DNA from: Caballeronia sordidicola
GTDB lineage: Bacteria > Pseudomonadota > Gammaproteobacteria > Burkholderiales > Burkholderiaceae
DNA length: 64,000 bases
Direction of reading: 5' to 3'
Assembly (NCBI RefSeq): GCF_000729995.1
Contig: NZ_JNFG01000199.1
Coordinates: 670,419 to 734,418 of the forward strand
Part shown: positions 53,372-62,603 of the stretch, in pieces
Layout of the letters: each line of letters opens with the position of its first letter
How positions within the stretch are numbered: the stretch's first letter is position 1
Notes under the pieces: model-generated
Seen by the model: the letters and a program-made list of their open reading frames with translations, nothing else
Told to the model about the DNA's origin: nothing
Database searches by the model: none
Position numbers and translations under genes: made by a program

Positions 53372-54664
53372 ATGATGGACAAACAAACGGCAAGCGCACG
53401 TCACGACAATCCTCCGGAAGCGGAGGAGTTCACTCACTGGCGGCGCAACCTCATCGTCTGCGTGTTCGGGTCGTTCACGACCATTGTGGCCATGACGCTC
53501 ATGTTGCCGTTCTTGCCGCTTTACGTGGAGCAGCTAGGCGTCAAGGATCACGCCGCGATCGTCCAGTGGTCCGGCGTCGCTTACGGCGCGACCTTTTTTA
53601 CTGCCGCGTTGACCGCGCCGCTTTGGGGAAAGCTTGCCGACCTCTACGGCCGCAAGCCGATGCTGATCCGCGCCAGCCTCGGCATGGCCATCATCATGTC
53701 CCTGATGGGGATGGCGCATAACGTCTGGCAACTCGTCGGCCTCAGGCTTCTCGCAGGCTTGCTTGGCGGCTTTGCGTCCGGCTCCACCGTGCTGGTCGCC
53801 ACCCAGACGCCGAAAGACCGATGCGGCTGGGCGCTCGGCGTCCTGTCTTCCGGCATCATGGCCGGCAATCTGGTCGGCCCGATCATTGGTGGATCGCTGC
53901 CGCCGCTGATCGGAATACGGTCGACATTTCTCGCCTCGGGCGCCCTTATTTTTGTTACGTTCCTGGCGACCGTATTCTTCGTCAAGAACGAGCGTCACCC
54001 GGGCTTGAACAAGAAGGGAAAGCGGCGTGGCAGTTGGGCTGAGATCGCGGACAAGCGGCCGACTGTCGCCATGCTGGTGACTGGCATGCTCCTGATGCTG
54101 GCAAACATGTCGATCGAGCCGATCATCACGGTCTACGTGGCGCAAATAGTCGATGTCCGCCAGGTCACGTTTGTCGCCGGGCTGGTGATGTCGGCGGCGG
54201 CGTTGGGCAGCATTCTCTCGGCCTCGTACCTGGGTAAGCTCGCCGATCGCATCGGGCATTGGAACGTCATTATCGGCTGCCTTGCGGTGGCGGGCATCCT
54301 GCTCATCCCGCAAGCGTTTGTCACGCGGGGCTGGCAACTGGTGGTTCTGCGCTTCCTGATGGGCCTGGCGCTTGGCGGGCTGCTGCCTTGCGTCGCAAGC
54401 GTGATCCGGCACAACGTGCCGGCGTCGGTTGCAGGCAATATGCTCGGTTATTCGACGTCTGCCCAATATACCGGGCAGGTGGTCGGACCGCTTGCCGGCG
54501 GTTTCGTCGGAGGGCATTTCGGCATGCGTGAAGTGTTCTTCGGCACCTCGGCATTGATGATCGCTGGCGCGATTTATAACTGGATCCTGAGGACAAACAT
54601 TGTCGATAAAGCTCCTAATCCATCGCTTAGCGCTGCGGTCCAGCAAGCCGCCAAGGAACGTTGA
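53372..54664 (+). CDS. MFS transporter, DHA1-type drug/metabolite exporter
   Basis: 430 residues with twelve expected helices. The motif-A loop is GKLADLYGRKPMLI, and a second copy YLGKLADRIGHWNV lies in the C-terminal half; GFASGSTVLVATQTP and GVLSSGIMAGNLVGPIIGG resemble motif C of antiporters. It probably exports drugs or metabolites using the proton gradient. A LysR gene follows on the same strand 224 bases later. Confidence 0.92.
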   Translation: MMDKQTASARHDNPPEAEEFTHWRRNLIVCVFGSFTTIVAMTLMLPFLPLYVEQLGVKDHAAIVQWSGVAYGATFFTAALTAPLWGKLADLYGRKPMLIRASLGMAIIMSLMGMAHNVWQLVGLRLLAGLLGGFASGSTVLVATQTPKDRCGWALGVLSSGIMAGNLVGPIIGGSLPPLIGIRSTFLASGALIFVTFLATVFFVKNERHPGLNKKGKRRGSWAEIADKRPTVAMLVTGMLLMLANMSIEPIITVYVAQIVDVRQVTFVAGLVMSAAALGSILSASYLGKLADRIGHWNVIIGCLAVAGILLIPQAFVTRGWQLVVLRFLMGLALGGLLPCVASVIRHNVPASVAGNMLGYSTSAQYTGQVVGPLAGGFVGGHFGMREVFFGTSALMIAGAIYNWILRTNIVDKAPNPSLSAAVQQAAKER

Positions 54665-54888
54665 TCGCAGCGTTGACCAGCGGCCACAGTGAGCGAATGC
54701 CCTGCGCTTTCAGATCCCGAATCCACTGCGCGCCCATAAACGGTTTCATGCCGGCAGACGCCTTGTTTGCCGGTTCGCTCATTGCCCGTGCCACAATCAC
54801 GGCCTGTGCGCCTGTGAAACGCGGGCGCCCGACATCTTCCATTGCAATCTTCGCAATATCGCTGGATCTTTAACCGTTTGAGGTCTGC

Positions 54889-55794
54889 ATGGAGCTGCGA
54901 CAACTCCGCTATTTCATCGCGGTAGCCGAAGAAATGAACATCACGCGCGCGGCCGGTCGTCTGCACATGACGCAGCCGCCGCTTAGCCGGCAGATCCAGC
55001 AGATAGAAGAAAACGTCGGGTTGGCGCTGTTCGAACACGGTTCGCGGCCCTTGCGCCTGACCGAAGCGGGCCGTGTTTTCTACACGCAGGCAAAGCGCCT
55101 GATCGATGAAAGCGACGAGCTCGTGCCGCTCACGCGCAGGCTCGCGCAACTCGCAGAACGCATCGTGATCGGCTTCGTGCCGTCTACTCTTTATGGTGCA
55201 CTGCCACAGGTCATACGGGCTTTTCGCGAGGCCGCTCCGCAGATCGAATTGTCGCTGATCGAAATGTTCACGCTCGAACAACTCGGCGCGTTAAAGGGCG
55301 GACGGATTGATGTCGGCTTTGGACGACTGCGTTTCGACGACGTGCAACTGACGCGCGAAGTGCTGGTCGAGGAACGGATGATTGCCGCGCTGCCGGAAGA
55401 TCATCCGTTAGCGGACGCTTCGGTGGAGTTGACGCTTGCGGATGTAGCTCGCGAGACGCTGATCGTGTATCCGAGCTCACCGCGCCCGAGTTATGCGGAC
55501 CAGCAGTTATCGGCGTTGCGCGATCATGCGCTTGAACCTGCCGCCGTCCACGAAGTGCGGGAGTTGCAGACAGCGCTTGGGCTCGTTGCGGCGCAAGTGG
55601 GCGTGTCGCTTGTACCGGAGAGCGTCGACGGGTTAAGGGTGCATGGCGTCGTCTACCGGCACCTGCCCGAACCCGGCCCCACGTCGCCGATCATCATGAG
55701 CCGCCGCCTTCAGGATGAAGGGCAGACGACGGCTCTTTTCTGTTCGATCGCACGTGATCTGTTTCGCAGTAGCCAGGCTTTTACAAGCCGCTAG
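54889..55794 (+). CDS. LysR-family regulator, CatR/BenM-like branch
   Basis: 301 residues, MELRQLRYFIAVAEEMNITR start and RLHMTQPPLSRQIQQIEENV helix-turn-helix, both typical of the aromatic-catabolism branch (CatR, BenM, CbnR). The effector domain is complete. No aromatic catabolic operon adjoins; the MFS gene upstream is the closest candidate target. Confidence 0.92.
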   Translation: MELRQLRYFIAVAEEMNITRAAGRLHMTQPPLSRQIQQIEENVGLALFEHGSRPLRLTEAGRVFYTQAKRLIDESDELVPLTRRLAQLAERIVIGFVPSTLYGALPQVIRAFREAAPQIELSLIEMFTLEQLGALKGGRIDVGFGRLRFDDVQLTREVLVEERMIAALPEDHPLADASVELTLADVARETLIVYPSSPRPSYADQQLSALRDHALEPAAVHEVRELQTALGLVAAQVGVSLVPESVDGLRVHGVVYRHLPEPGPTSPIIMSRRLQDEGQTTALFCSIARDLFRSSQAFTSR

Positions 55795-55834
55795 TCGACA
55801 CACTGTTCGCTGTGGAATGAGTGGCACGAAAAAA

Positions 55835-55861
55835 AAGTCCCACCCAGGCGGGATGGGACTT
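55835..55861 (-). terminator. Intrinsic terminator for leftward transcription
   Basis: Stem AAGTCCCACCC pairs with GGGATGGGACTT (one bulged A) around AGGC. On the minus strand the hairpin is followed by a run of eight T. It would stop transcripts coming from the rstB side; it lies 40 bases after the LysR stop codon. Confidence 0.8.
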
Positions 55862-56099
55862 AAGCGCGACGAGGATCACCATCGTCGCGGGACACACCCT
55901 CGGAAGGGTGAAGCTAGTGTCTTCGCATTCGCGCCGAAAGGAAACAATGCCGGCCTAGATTTGACAAAATTTGACGATTCGGGTTGGATCGGGTGCTCCC
56001 CCGCGCTAAACGATGAATTCGCGCGCCGGTTAGGTGCGGGATTGCTCGCGATGCCAGGGGTCTCACAAATGGCTTGCGCTACACACAAGACGAGCAACG

Positions 56100-56231
56100 G
56101 TTAAAGCTGGATTTTCAGCGTCGACCGGTGCGCGCGTTCAGCAAGTGGCGGAAAATCTCGGCTACGAGTCGGTCACCGCATTCATCGCCATGTTCAAGAA
56201 GGCATTGGGCAAACCTCCGGCATCGTCATGA
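56100..56231 (+). pseudogene. Relic of an AraC-family regulator (C-terminal helix-turn-helix only)
   Basis: A short frame contains VQQVAENLGYESVTAFIAMF followed by KKALGKPP, the second helix-turn-helix and C-terminal signature of AraC/XylS proteins. Upstream bases do not continue the family in any frame: the expected first helix and effector domain are missing, and a TAA interrupts a neighbouring frame. It is a truncated remnant. Confidence 0.75.
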
Positions 56232-56268
56232 TGATCGAATGTTGTTTTGCTGGACGTAGCATAGACCA

Positions 56269-57636
56269 TCAGACCATCGGGTTGGTCACCGGCCTTCTCT
56301 TGTCACGGGCACCCGTCGTACTGCCTGAAGTGGCTCCCGCTGCCGGCAAGGGCATAGATGGCAACGTGATCAGGAAACGTGCGCCGCCGGAAGCAGCCTC
56401 TTCCAGCCGCACCTCGCCGCCATGTACCAACGCGACGCGGCGCACAATCGCCAGCCCAAGCCCGAAGCCGCCGGTGTGCCGGTCGCGGCTTGCATCCAGC
56501 CGATGAAACGGCTCAAAGATACGCGCCCGCTCTGCAAGCGGGATACCCGGACCGTCGTCGTCCACGATCAGCACGAGCGCGCCCGCCGGCCCCAAACATG
56601 CGCTCAGCGAAATGGCGCGCTGCGCGTAGCGGGTGCTGTTGCGGATCAGGTTCAACAATGCCCTTGCGACCAGCTTCGGATCGCACACATGGCTCGCGGG
56701 TGCGCCGGACGTTGTAACAGACAGGCTCAGCGCACGGTCAGCGACGTCGTTGGCCATGCTTGCGGCCACGCTGTCCAGCAGTTCGCTCACCGATACCTGC
56801 ATCAGCACCATATGCGCCGCGCCTTGTTCAAGCCGGCTTAACGTGAGCAGTTCGGTGACCAGTTCATCCAGTTCACGCACGTCACGGCGCAACGCAAGTT
56901 GACGTTCGCGCTGGCGCTCCGGGGATTCGGGCGACTGCAACAACGCGAGGCCGAATTCGAGCCGCGCAAGCGGCGTTTTCAGCTCATGCGAGATCCCATG
57001 CATCATGTCGCGCTGATGCAGGATCGACGCTTCAATCTGCCCAGCCATTTCGTTGAATTGATTCGAAAGATCGTAGATATTCGATTTCTTCGATAACGCC
57101 ACGCGGGTCGACAATTGGCCTCGTCCAAACGCGCGCGCGGCGGCCTCGAGCTTCCTCAAGTCGCGCCAGTGATAGTGAACCCACAAGACGACGGACAACA
57201 GCGTCGCGAGTGCGACCAGAGCGTATGCCAGTGCCTTGATGTCAAGGTTGCCGGGCTCATCGGGGTGGGCGTGGACGATCGTGCCATCGGGTAACGGCAG
57301 GTAGTAATCCTTACCATCCATGCTGAGCACCAGCTTGCCGTCGCGCAGGTCGCGCAACTGCTCACGATCGAGCAGCGGGATCACGTCTTTCATCGTGAGC
57401 AGGCTGAAACCCTCGTCGCCGTGTTTTTGCAGTTCAGCCAGCGCGGCTGCCCGCTGCTCACCGGGGTGACGTTCCAGGTAATCGGTAAGCACGAACGCAT
57501 AAGCTTTTACGTTCTCGCGTTCGTTCGCGGTAACCCTCTCATGGAAGAGCTGCGAGAAGTATTCATTGACAAACACAATGGCGACGCCGCCGCCGAGCAG
57601 CACAATCAAATACAGGCGGATCAGTGAACGCAGCAT
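56269..57636 (-). CDS. rstB: Sensor histidine kinase RstB-like
   Basis: 455 residues. Membrane helices near residues 8-25 and 135-155 enclose a periplasmic sensor (about 26-134). HAMP follows, then the dimerisation box ISHELKTPLARLEF with the phospho-acceptor His, the N box (LLNLIRNSTRYA), G1 DDDGPGIP and G2 GGFGLGLAIV. The length and partner fit RstB. Its ATG follows the regulator's TGA directly (TGAATG), so translation is coupled. Confidence 0.92.
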   Translation of the reverse strand: MLRSLIRLYLIVLLGGGVAIVFVNEYFSQLFHERVTANERENVKAYAFVLTDYLERHPGEQRAAALAELQKHGDEGFSLLTMKDVIPLLDREQLRDLRDGKLVLSMDGKDYYLPLPDGTIVHAHPDEPGNLDIKALAYALVALATLLSVVLWVHYHWRDLRKLEAAARAFGRGQLSTRVALSKKSNIYDLSNQFNEMAGQIEASILHQRDMMHGISHELKTPLARLEFGLALLQSPESPERQRERQLALRRDVRELDELVTELLTLSRLEQGAAHMVLMQVSVSELLDSVAASMANDVADRALSLSVTTSGAPASHVCDPKLVARALLNLIRNSTRYAQRAISLSACLGPAGALVLIVDDDGPGIPLAERARIFEPFHRLDASRDRHTGGFGLGLAIVRRVALVHGGEVRLEEAASGGARFLITLPSMPLPAAGATSGSTTGARDKRRPVTNPMV

Positions 57637-58365
57637 TCAATCCTCCCACGCCGACGGGCTGAACAGATAACCGCGGCCCCAGATTGTCTTGATCTTGTGC
57701 GGCTCCGGCGACGCGTCTTCGAAACGCCGCCGCAGCCGCGAGATTCCCGAGTCGACGGTACGGTCGAGCCCGTCGAATTCGATGCCGCGCAATTGCTTGA
57801 GGATGTCGTCGCGGCTCAGCACGGTGCCGGCGGCGCGCGCGAGGATCACGAGGAGGTTGAACTCGGCGGTCTTCAGGTCGATGTCCTGGCCGCGCCACGT
57901 CACGGTGCGGTTCGGCGGCGAGATCACCAGTTCGCCGAACGTGAGCGTGCCGGCAGCCGTGGCCGGCGTCATGATTTCCTCAGCCGGCTGCGACCGCCTG
58001 AGCAGCGCACGTGCGCGCGCCACCAGCACACGCGGTTCGATCGGCTTGACGACATAGTCGTCCGCGCCGGTTTCCAGTCCCGCAACCTGGTCGAAGACAT
58101 CGACGCGAGCGGTCAGGATCAACACCGGCACGCTCGAAAAACCGCGAATACGCCGGCACACTTCCATACCGTCCATGTTCGGCAGCATCAGGTCGAGAAT
58201 CACCAGCGCCGGCTTGTGCTCGCGCACAGCGGCGACCGCAGTGTCGCCTCGCCGCACGATAGTCACCGCAAATTCATAGCTGTCCAGATACTCCCCGATC
58301 AGTTGCGCGAGGCGATCGTCGTCCTCGATCAGCAACACGTTGTACTTGGGTGAGACCTCGTTCAT
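57637..58365 (-). CDS. rstA: OmpR-family response regulator RstA-like
   Basis: 242 residues from ATG 58365. Receiver domain: IEDDDRLAQLIGEYL with acidic pair, phospho-acceptor Asp in VILDLMLPNMDGM and the Lys in VVKPIEPR. The C-terminal winged helix ends KIKTIWGRGYLFSPSAWE, which closely resembles the end of E. coli RstA (KGYLFAPHAWE). Divergent from the MipA-like gene, which is a plausible direct target. Confidence 0.92.
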   Translation of the reverse strand: MNEVSPKYNVLLIEDDDRLAQLIGEYLDSYEFAVTIVRRGDTAVAAVREHKPALVILDLMLPNMDGMEVCRRIRGFSSVPVLILTARVDVFDQVAGLETGADDYVVKPIEPRVLVARARALLRRSQPAEEIMTPATAAGTLTFGELVISPPNRTVTWRGQDIDLKTAEFNLLVILARAAGTVLSRDDILKQLRGIEFDGLDRTVDSGISRLRRRFEDASPEPHKIKTIWGRGYLFSPSAWED

Positions 58366-58456
58366 TTGTTTTTCTCCGCAATCGGGCAGCACTAGCAGTC
58401 GCCGATTCTATCCTCGCGCGCGTGTGAAAGGGCCGTGCGCAACACTCGCGGACACT

Positions 58457-58476
58457 TGAACACAATTGAGCACAAT
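58457..58476. promoter_or_regulatory. Tandem direct repeat TGARCACAAT x2, candidate RstA site
   Basis: TGAACACAAT is followed immediately by TGAGCACAAT, a 10-base head-to-tail repeat of one helical turn, in the rstA/mipA divergent region. OmpR-family regulators bind such tandem repeats. It lies 77 bases before the MipA-like start and 92 bases before rstA, so it could control either or both. Confidence 0.5.
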
Positions 58477-58552
58477 TTAGCGAAACTTCAAAACAGACGC
58501 CGGTCAACCGCGTCCCTAGACTGCGGCTTCTCTCTTAGAAAAAGACCTGACC

Positions 58553-59326
58553 GTGCGCAAACGCCTCTCCTATTTGTGTCTCCCGCTGCTTGGCCTGACG
58601 TGTTCCTCCATGGCTCATGCCGAGAATTTCTACACGTTCGGACTGGGCACCGGTGTTGCACCGCGTTACCTCGGCAGCAAGGACTATCGTGGCCTGGTCG
58701 CTCCGGTCTTCTCCGCTGAATTTTCCAACGGCTTTTTCATCAGCCCGTTCGAAGGTGCCGGCTACAAGAAGACCTTCGCAAACGGCATCTTTGTCGCGAC
58801 CGCGCTTGACTATGACTTCGGCCGCAGCGACAGCAATCGCGCCGACCTGCCCGGCTCCAACTACCTGAAGGGCATGGGCCGCATTCCTGGCTCGCTGATG
58901 ATGCACTTCCAGGTAGGCGCCACGGTGTTCGGCGATACGACCATCAGCGTAACGCTCGACCAGCCGCTCACGCACACCACGCGCGGCGTCAGCGGGCACC
59001 TCGACGTGACGAAGCCGGTACTGCACACAGAGACCAACGACATCAGCATCACGGGCAGCCTGCACGCGGGCAGCGGGCGGTATACGCAGACGTTCTTCGG
59101 CGTTACGGAAGCGCAGTCCGCAAGCAGCGCCTTCCGGCCGTACTCGGTGAAAGCCGGCATCGATCAGGCAACAGTGTCAGCTGCGTGGACCTATTCGTTT
59201 ACGCCGAAATGGTCGTTGCGGACATCGGGCGGCGTGACGCGCATTCTCGGCTCGTCCGCGGATAGCCCGATCGTGCAGAAGAAGAACGCTTATTTCGCAA
59301 CGACTGCAGTGACGTATCGATATTAG
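58553..59326 (+). CDS. MipA/OmpV-family outer-membrane protein
   Basis: 257 residues from a GTG start. Signal peptide RLSYLCLPLLGLTCSSMAHA with cleavage before ENFYTFGLG; mature strands include APRYLGSKDYRGLVAPVF and the family's GVAP.Y.GS.DY pattern; it ends in an aromatic residue (AVTYRY). MipA-type proteins scaffold murein enzymes or act as porin-like channels. Its position next to rstAB supports regulation by that system. Confidence 0.9.
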   Translation: MRKRLSYLCLPLLGLTCSSMAHAENFYTFGLGTGVAPRYLGSKDYRGLVAPVFSAEFSNGFFISPFEGAGYKKTFANGIFVATALDYDFGRSDSNRADLPGSNYLKGMGRIPGSLMMHFQVGATVFGDTTISVTLDQPLTHTTRGVSGHLDVTKPVLHTETNDISITGSLHAGSGRYTQTFFGVTEAQSASSAFRPYSVKAGIDQATVSAAWTYSFTPKWSLRTSGGVTRILGSSADSPIVQKKNAYFATTAVTYRY

Positions 59327-59434
59327 ACCCGGCGATATCAGGCGCGGCGATGTCATGGGCATCGCGGGCGCGGCACCATCCGCTCCCCCGCCCCTGTTAC
59401 CCGCTACTCATTTTGCTTCTGCATGGAGAACGCT

Positions 59435-60625
59435 ATGTTTGCATGGCAAACCCCTCTGTCCACCGCGTGGCAAGACAGCCTCACGGCGTCCACGCGCATG
59501 CATGTGGTGGGCATCAATCGACTGGTGCTGACCGGTGCTACCGGTTTTATCGGAGGCACGGTGCTGGTGACGCTCATGAATGCCGGCCTGATCGAACGTC
59601 TCGTCTGTCTTGTGCGCGCGGCGAATGCGGAGCAGGCACTGACCCGCCTGCGTGCATCCGCCATACGTTGCGGCCTGCCGTACGTTCGCGCGCAACGGCT
59701 GACCGAGGCGAACGTGATCGTGGGCGACCTGGGCGGCGATTTTACTGAAGCGGACCTCGCGCGATTGACGGAGGCATCGCATGTGATCAACTGCGCCGCC
59801 ATGGCGTCGTTCTCGATGAACTCGCAAGTACTCGATATCAACGTGCGCGACACGCTGCGTTTTGCATCGCACTTCGCCGACAGCAAAGTGCTGCGGCGTT
59901 TCCTGCACGTCAGCACGGCCATGGCCTGCGGTACGCAATGCAGTCCGGTCGTGTCCGAGTCCACATTCGGATTTGGCGAGAACGAGAGCGAGACGAACCA
60001 CCTCGTGCCCTATACGCAAAGCAAGCGCGATGTCGAGCGGCTCCTGCGCCTCTACTACCCGTCGCTGCCGCTGGTCGTGGTGCGGCCATCGATTGTCGTC
60101 GGGCATACGGTGCTGGGCACGTTGCCCTCGCCGAGCATCTTCTGGGTGTTTCGCGTGGTGCATGACGCGCGGCGCTTCAGCGCAAAAGCGATGACCCGGC
60201 TCGATGTTGTCTCGGTCGACGACTGCGCCCGCGCGCTGGCCTTGCTCGCCGTCAAGCCGAAGCTGGCGTTCGACACCTACCACGTGTCGGCCGGCTCGGA
60301 GGCGCCGACCATTGGCCAGATCATCGGCGCGATGGATGAGGCTACGGGCATATCGGGGAAACGCTACTCCATCTGCGCACCGCGCGATTTCCGCAGGATC
60401 GCGTGCGATGTGGTCGGGCGTCAGCACTCGGGCGCGGCGCGGCTGATCGAACATGCGCTGGGTATCTATGCCGGGTTCGCCAACCTGGACTACCAGTTCG
60501 ATAACCGCCGCCTGCGCGACGAGATCGGCTTCGAGCCCTTGCCGTTTATAGACTATGTCAGCGAATGCGTGCGGACGTCGCGCGGCATTGGCATCGTCGA
60601 GCAGATGCGCTGGGATTTTAAGTAA
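59435..60625 (+). CDS. Extended SDR / NAD-binding-4 family protein (thioester-reductase-like)
   Basis: 396 residues from ATG 59435, chosen because GGAG lies six bases upstream; ATG 59423 is also in frame. Cofactor motif LTGATGFIGG, catalytic YTQSK (Tyr, Lys) and long substrate domain, as in NAD-dependent epimerases and the reductase domains of carboxylic acid or fatty acyl-CoA reductases. The HVSTAMACG and GDLGGDFTEADLARL elements favour the thioester-reductase branch. No carrier or adenylation domain is present, so the substrate is open. Confidence 0.85.
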   Translation: MFAWQTPLSTAWQDSLTASTRMHVVGINRLVLTGATGFIGGTVLVTLMNAGLIERLVCLVRAANAEQALTRLRASAIRCGLPYVRAQRLTEANVIVGDLGGDFTEADLARLTEASHVINCAAMASFSMNSQVLDINVRDTLRFASHFADSKVLRRFLHVSTAMACGTQCSPVVSESTFGFGENESETNHLVPYTQSKRDVERLLRLYYPSLPLVVVRPSIVVGHTVLGTLPSPSIFWVFRVVHDARRFSAKAMTRLDVVSVDDCARALALLAVKPKLAFDTYHVSAGSEAPTIGQIIGAMDEATGISGKRYSICAPRDFRRIACDVVGRQHSGAARLIEHALGIYAGFANLDYQFDNRRLRDEIGFEPLPFIDYVSECVRTSRGIGIVEQMRWDFK

Positions 60626-60666
60626 GCAGCGCAAGTAACCAGCGCACGCGTTTTCTTCTTCATCGC

Positions 60667-60712
60667 AAAACGAACCGGGGCGTCCTGACAGGACGCCCCC
60701 GGTTCGTTTTTA
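60667..60712. terminator. Strong bidirectional terminator between convergent genes
   Basis: AACGAACCGGGG-CGTCC pairs with GGACG-CCCCCGGTTCGTT, a stem of about 17 bp with one bulge, with AAAA on the left side and TTTTT on the right. It can stop both the rightward SDR transcript and the leftward fliD transcript. Confidence 0.9.
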
Positions 60713-60741
60713 CCGCCGCTCATCGCTCGGCGTGTTCCTCG

Positions 60742-62244
60742 TCAACCCTTGTTTCCGGCCAGTGCGCCCGCACTGTTGGCCCCGCCGAACAACGCAGTCA
60801 GATAGCTCGCATTGCTGCTCATATGCGCCATCAGCGTATTGAGTGCAGTGAACTGCGCGTTGTAGCTGTTCGTCAGTTGCGTGGCGAATGCATCCAGCTT
60901 CGTGCCCTGTACCTTGATGTTGTCGAGGTCCTTGTTGAGCGACGTTGTCCTCGTATCGAGCAGGCCGTCTTTCTTGAGAAAGGTCGTGAGGGTCTTGTTC
61001 ATCTCCGCGCCAAGACCGGATTTCGAATTGAACAGCGTGTTGACGGTGCCGGGCTTGTTGGCCAGCGCCGCGCTCAACGCGGTTTCATCGATCTTCAGCG
61101 TGTTGTCCTTTTGCAGCGTGATACCGATAGACCCCAGGTTCACCATCCCCTTGGTCCCGTCGGCCGCGCTCGGGACGCCCTTGCTGATCGCAGTTGCAAG
61201 CGCATTCCTGACCGTGTTCATCATCGAGTCGCCGAGCAATGGACCGCCTTGCGAGCCCTTCGGTTGCGACTTGTCGAACGAAGTCAGCGACGCAGCCATG
61301 CCGATGAAGTTGTTATACGCCGTGACGAAGGCCTTGATCGAGGTCTGCTGAGCGCTCGTGTCGGAGCTGATGCTCAGCGTCTGGGTCGTGCCCACGGACT
61401 CCGATGTCAGGTTGATCGACAACCCCGCAATAGCCGATGTCACGCTGTTGCCCGGGCTACTGACCTCCGTGCCGGCCACCGTCAGCAACGCGTCCTTGCC
61501 GGCGGCGGTTTGCTTCCAGTTCGCTGATGTCCCTATGGTCGTGTACGGCGCCACGGTCTTGTCCGGGTCCGAGGGGTCGACCGTCGATGTGGACGAGCTG
61601 ACATTGAGCTTCGACAAGCCGGTGTTGTCGCCCTCGCTGGCCGGCGTGACCTCCACCGAGATGCCGTTCGCCACACCCGTAGTCGACGAGTGCAGCACGA
61701 GATGCGCGCCGTCCGTACCGGTGATCACCGTCGCGCTCACGCCCGGATTGCCGGAGGCGGAATTGATCGCGGCGGCAATGCCGCTCAGCGTGTTGTTCGA
61801 CGAATCGATCTTGATCGACACGTCCGAGGCGCCCACGGAGAGTTTCAGCGTGCCGGTACCGAGCGCTTCCTTGGCGCCGAACCCGCCCGAGGTGATGCTT
61901 TGCGATGCCGCGATGTTGGTGACCTGGATCGCATAGCTGCCCGCGGTGGTGCCCTTGCCTGCCGTAGCCGTGATGCCCTTGCCGTCGGCCTTGGCGGTGA
62001 CAGCGGATAACGCGGTGCCGTCTGACAGCGTCGCCAGCGCGCTTTGCAGCAGCGACATGACCGATTTCAACGAACCGACAGCGGTCAGCTGGGAGGTGCT
62101 GGTCTTCTGTTTTGCGGCGTTAGCCGCGTTGAATCCGGCCACCCGCGCGTTGACGATAGCCGCGACAAGCGCGGGTACGTCGGTGTTCTTGCCGGTCGAG
62201 CCGTTGATTAGAGATTGTCCCGCGGACTTGATTGCGTCAGACAT
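60742..62244 (-). CDS. fliD: Flagellar hook-associated protein 2 FliD (orphan copy)
   Basis: 500 residues, AAAGGAG upstream. FliD features: an N-terminal coiled-coil region (NTDVPALVAAIVNARVAGFN), low-complexity Ser/Thr/Gly-rich variable domain from about 90 to 290, and a C-terminal coiled coil (TTSLNKDLDNIKVQGTKLDA, then NSYNAQFTALNTLMAHMSSN). FliD caps the filament and guides flagellin assembly. No fliC, fliS or other flagellar gene adjoins, so this is a second or relocated cap gene; a sigma-28-like promoter precedes it. Confidence 0.9.
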   Translation of the reverse strand: MSDAIKSAGQSLINGSTGKNTDVPALVAAIVNARVAGFNAANAAKQKTSTSQLTAVGSLKSVMSLLQSALATLSDGTALSAVTAKADGKGITATAGKGTTAGSYAIQVTNIAASQSITSGGFGAKEALGTGTLKLSVGASDVSIKIDSSNNTLSGIAAAINSASGNPGVSATVITGTDGAHLVLHSSTTGVANGISVEVTPASEGDNTGLSKLNVSSSTSTVDPSDPDKTVAPYTTIGTSANWKQTAAGKDALLTVAGTEVSSPGNSVTSAIAGLSINLTSESVGTTQTLSISSDTSAQQTSIKAFVTAYNNFIGMAASLTSFDKSQPKGSQGGPLLGDSMMNTVRNALATAISKGVPSAADGTKGMVNLGSIGITLQKDNTLKIDETALSAALANKPGTVNTLFNSKSGLGAEMNKTLTTFLKKDGLLDTRTTSLNKDLDNIKVQGTKLDAFATQLTNSYNAQFTALNTLMAHMSSNASYLTALFGGANSAGALAGNKG

Positions 62245-62320
62245 GGAAACTGGAACTCCTTTGGGTTATCTCCGGGTTGGGCTGATCGACATCGCTATTG
62301 TTACGATCAATTACTTATAT

Positions 62321-62347
62321 ATTACGGTAAGCCGACACAATACTTTA
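62321..62347 (-). promoter_or_regulatory. Possible sigma-28 (FliA) promoter for fliD
   Basis: On the minus strand TAAAGTAT (62347-62340), an 11-base spacer and ACCGTAAT (62328-62321). The first part fits the FliA consensus TAAAGTTT well and the spacing is correct; the second part fits GCCGATAA only partly. It lies 77 bases before the fliD start. Confidence 0.4.
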
Positions 62348-62603
62348 GGAATGTTTTCAATTATTTGTCAGAAGATTTCGAAAACTCCTGACTCGATGGC
62401 GTGTCGATTCGGAACCAAATGAACAGGGATAAGGGAAAGCCGCGCGCTTACCCACCTTCGTATTAACGAGCGCATCGCGGTATTACGGCCTGTTTCAGCC
62501 CACGTAAAAAACTCAAAGATCGTGCGACGGATTTCCCGGGAGCCCGCGTTTAAGCACTCGACAGCATTGGCATCGAGCGTCTTATCTACTCCAGGGAATC
62601 GTT

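Noticed and set aside
54627..54842. 71-residue minus-strand frame divergent from the LysR gene at 54889
   Set aside because: It overlaps the end of the MFS gene, has no convincing ribosome site and resembles no family, so it is likely chance.
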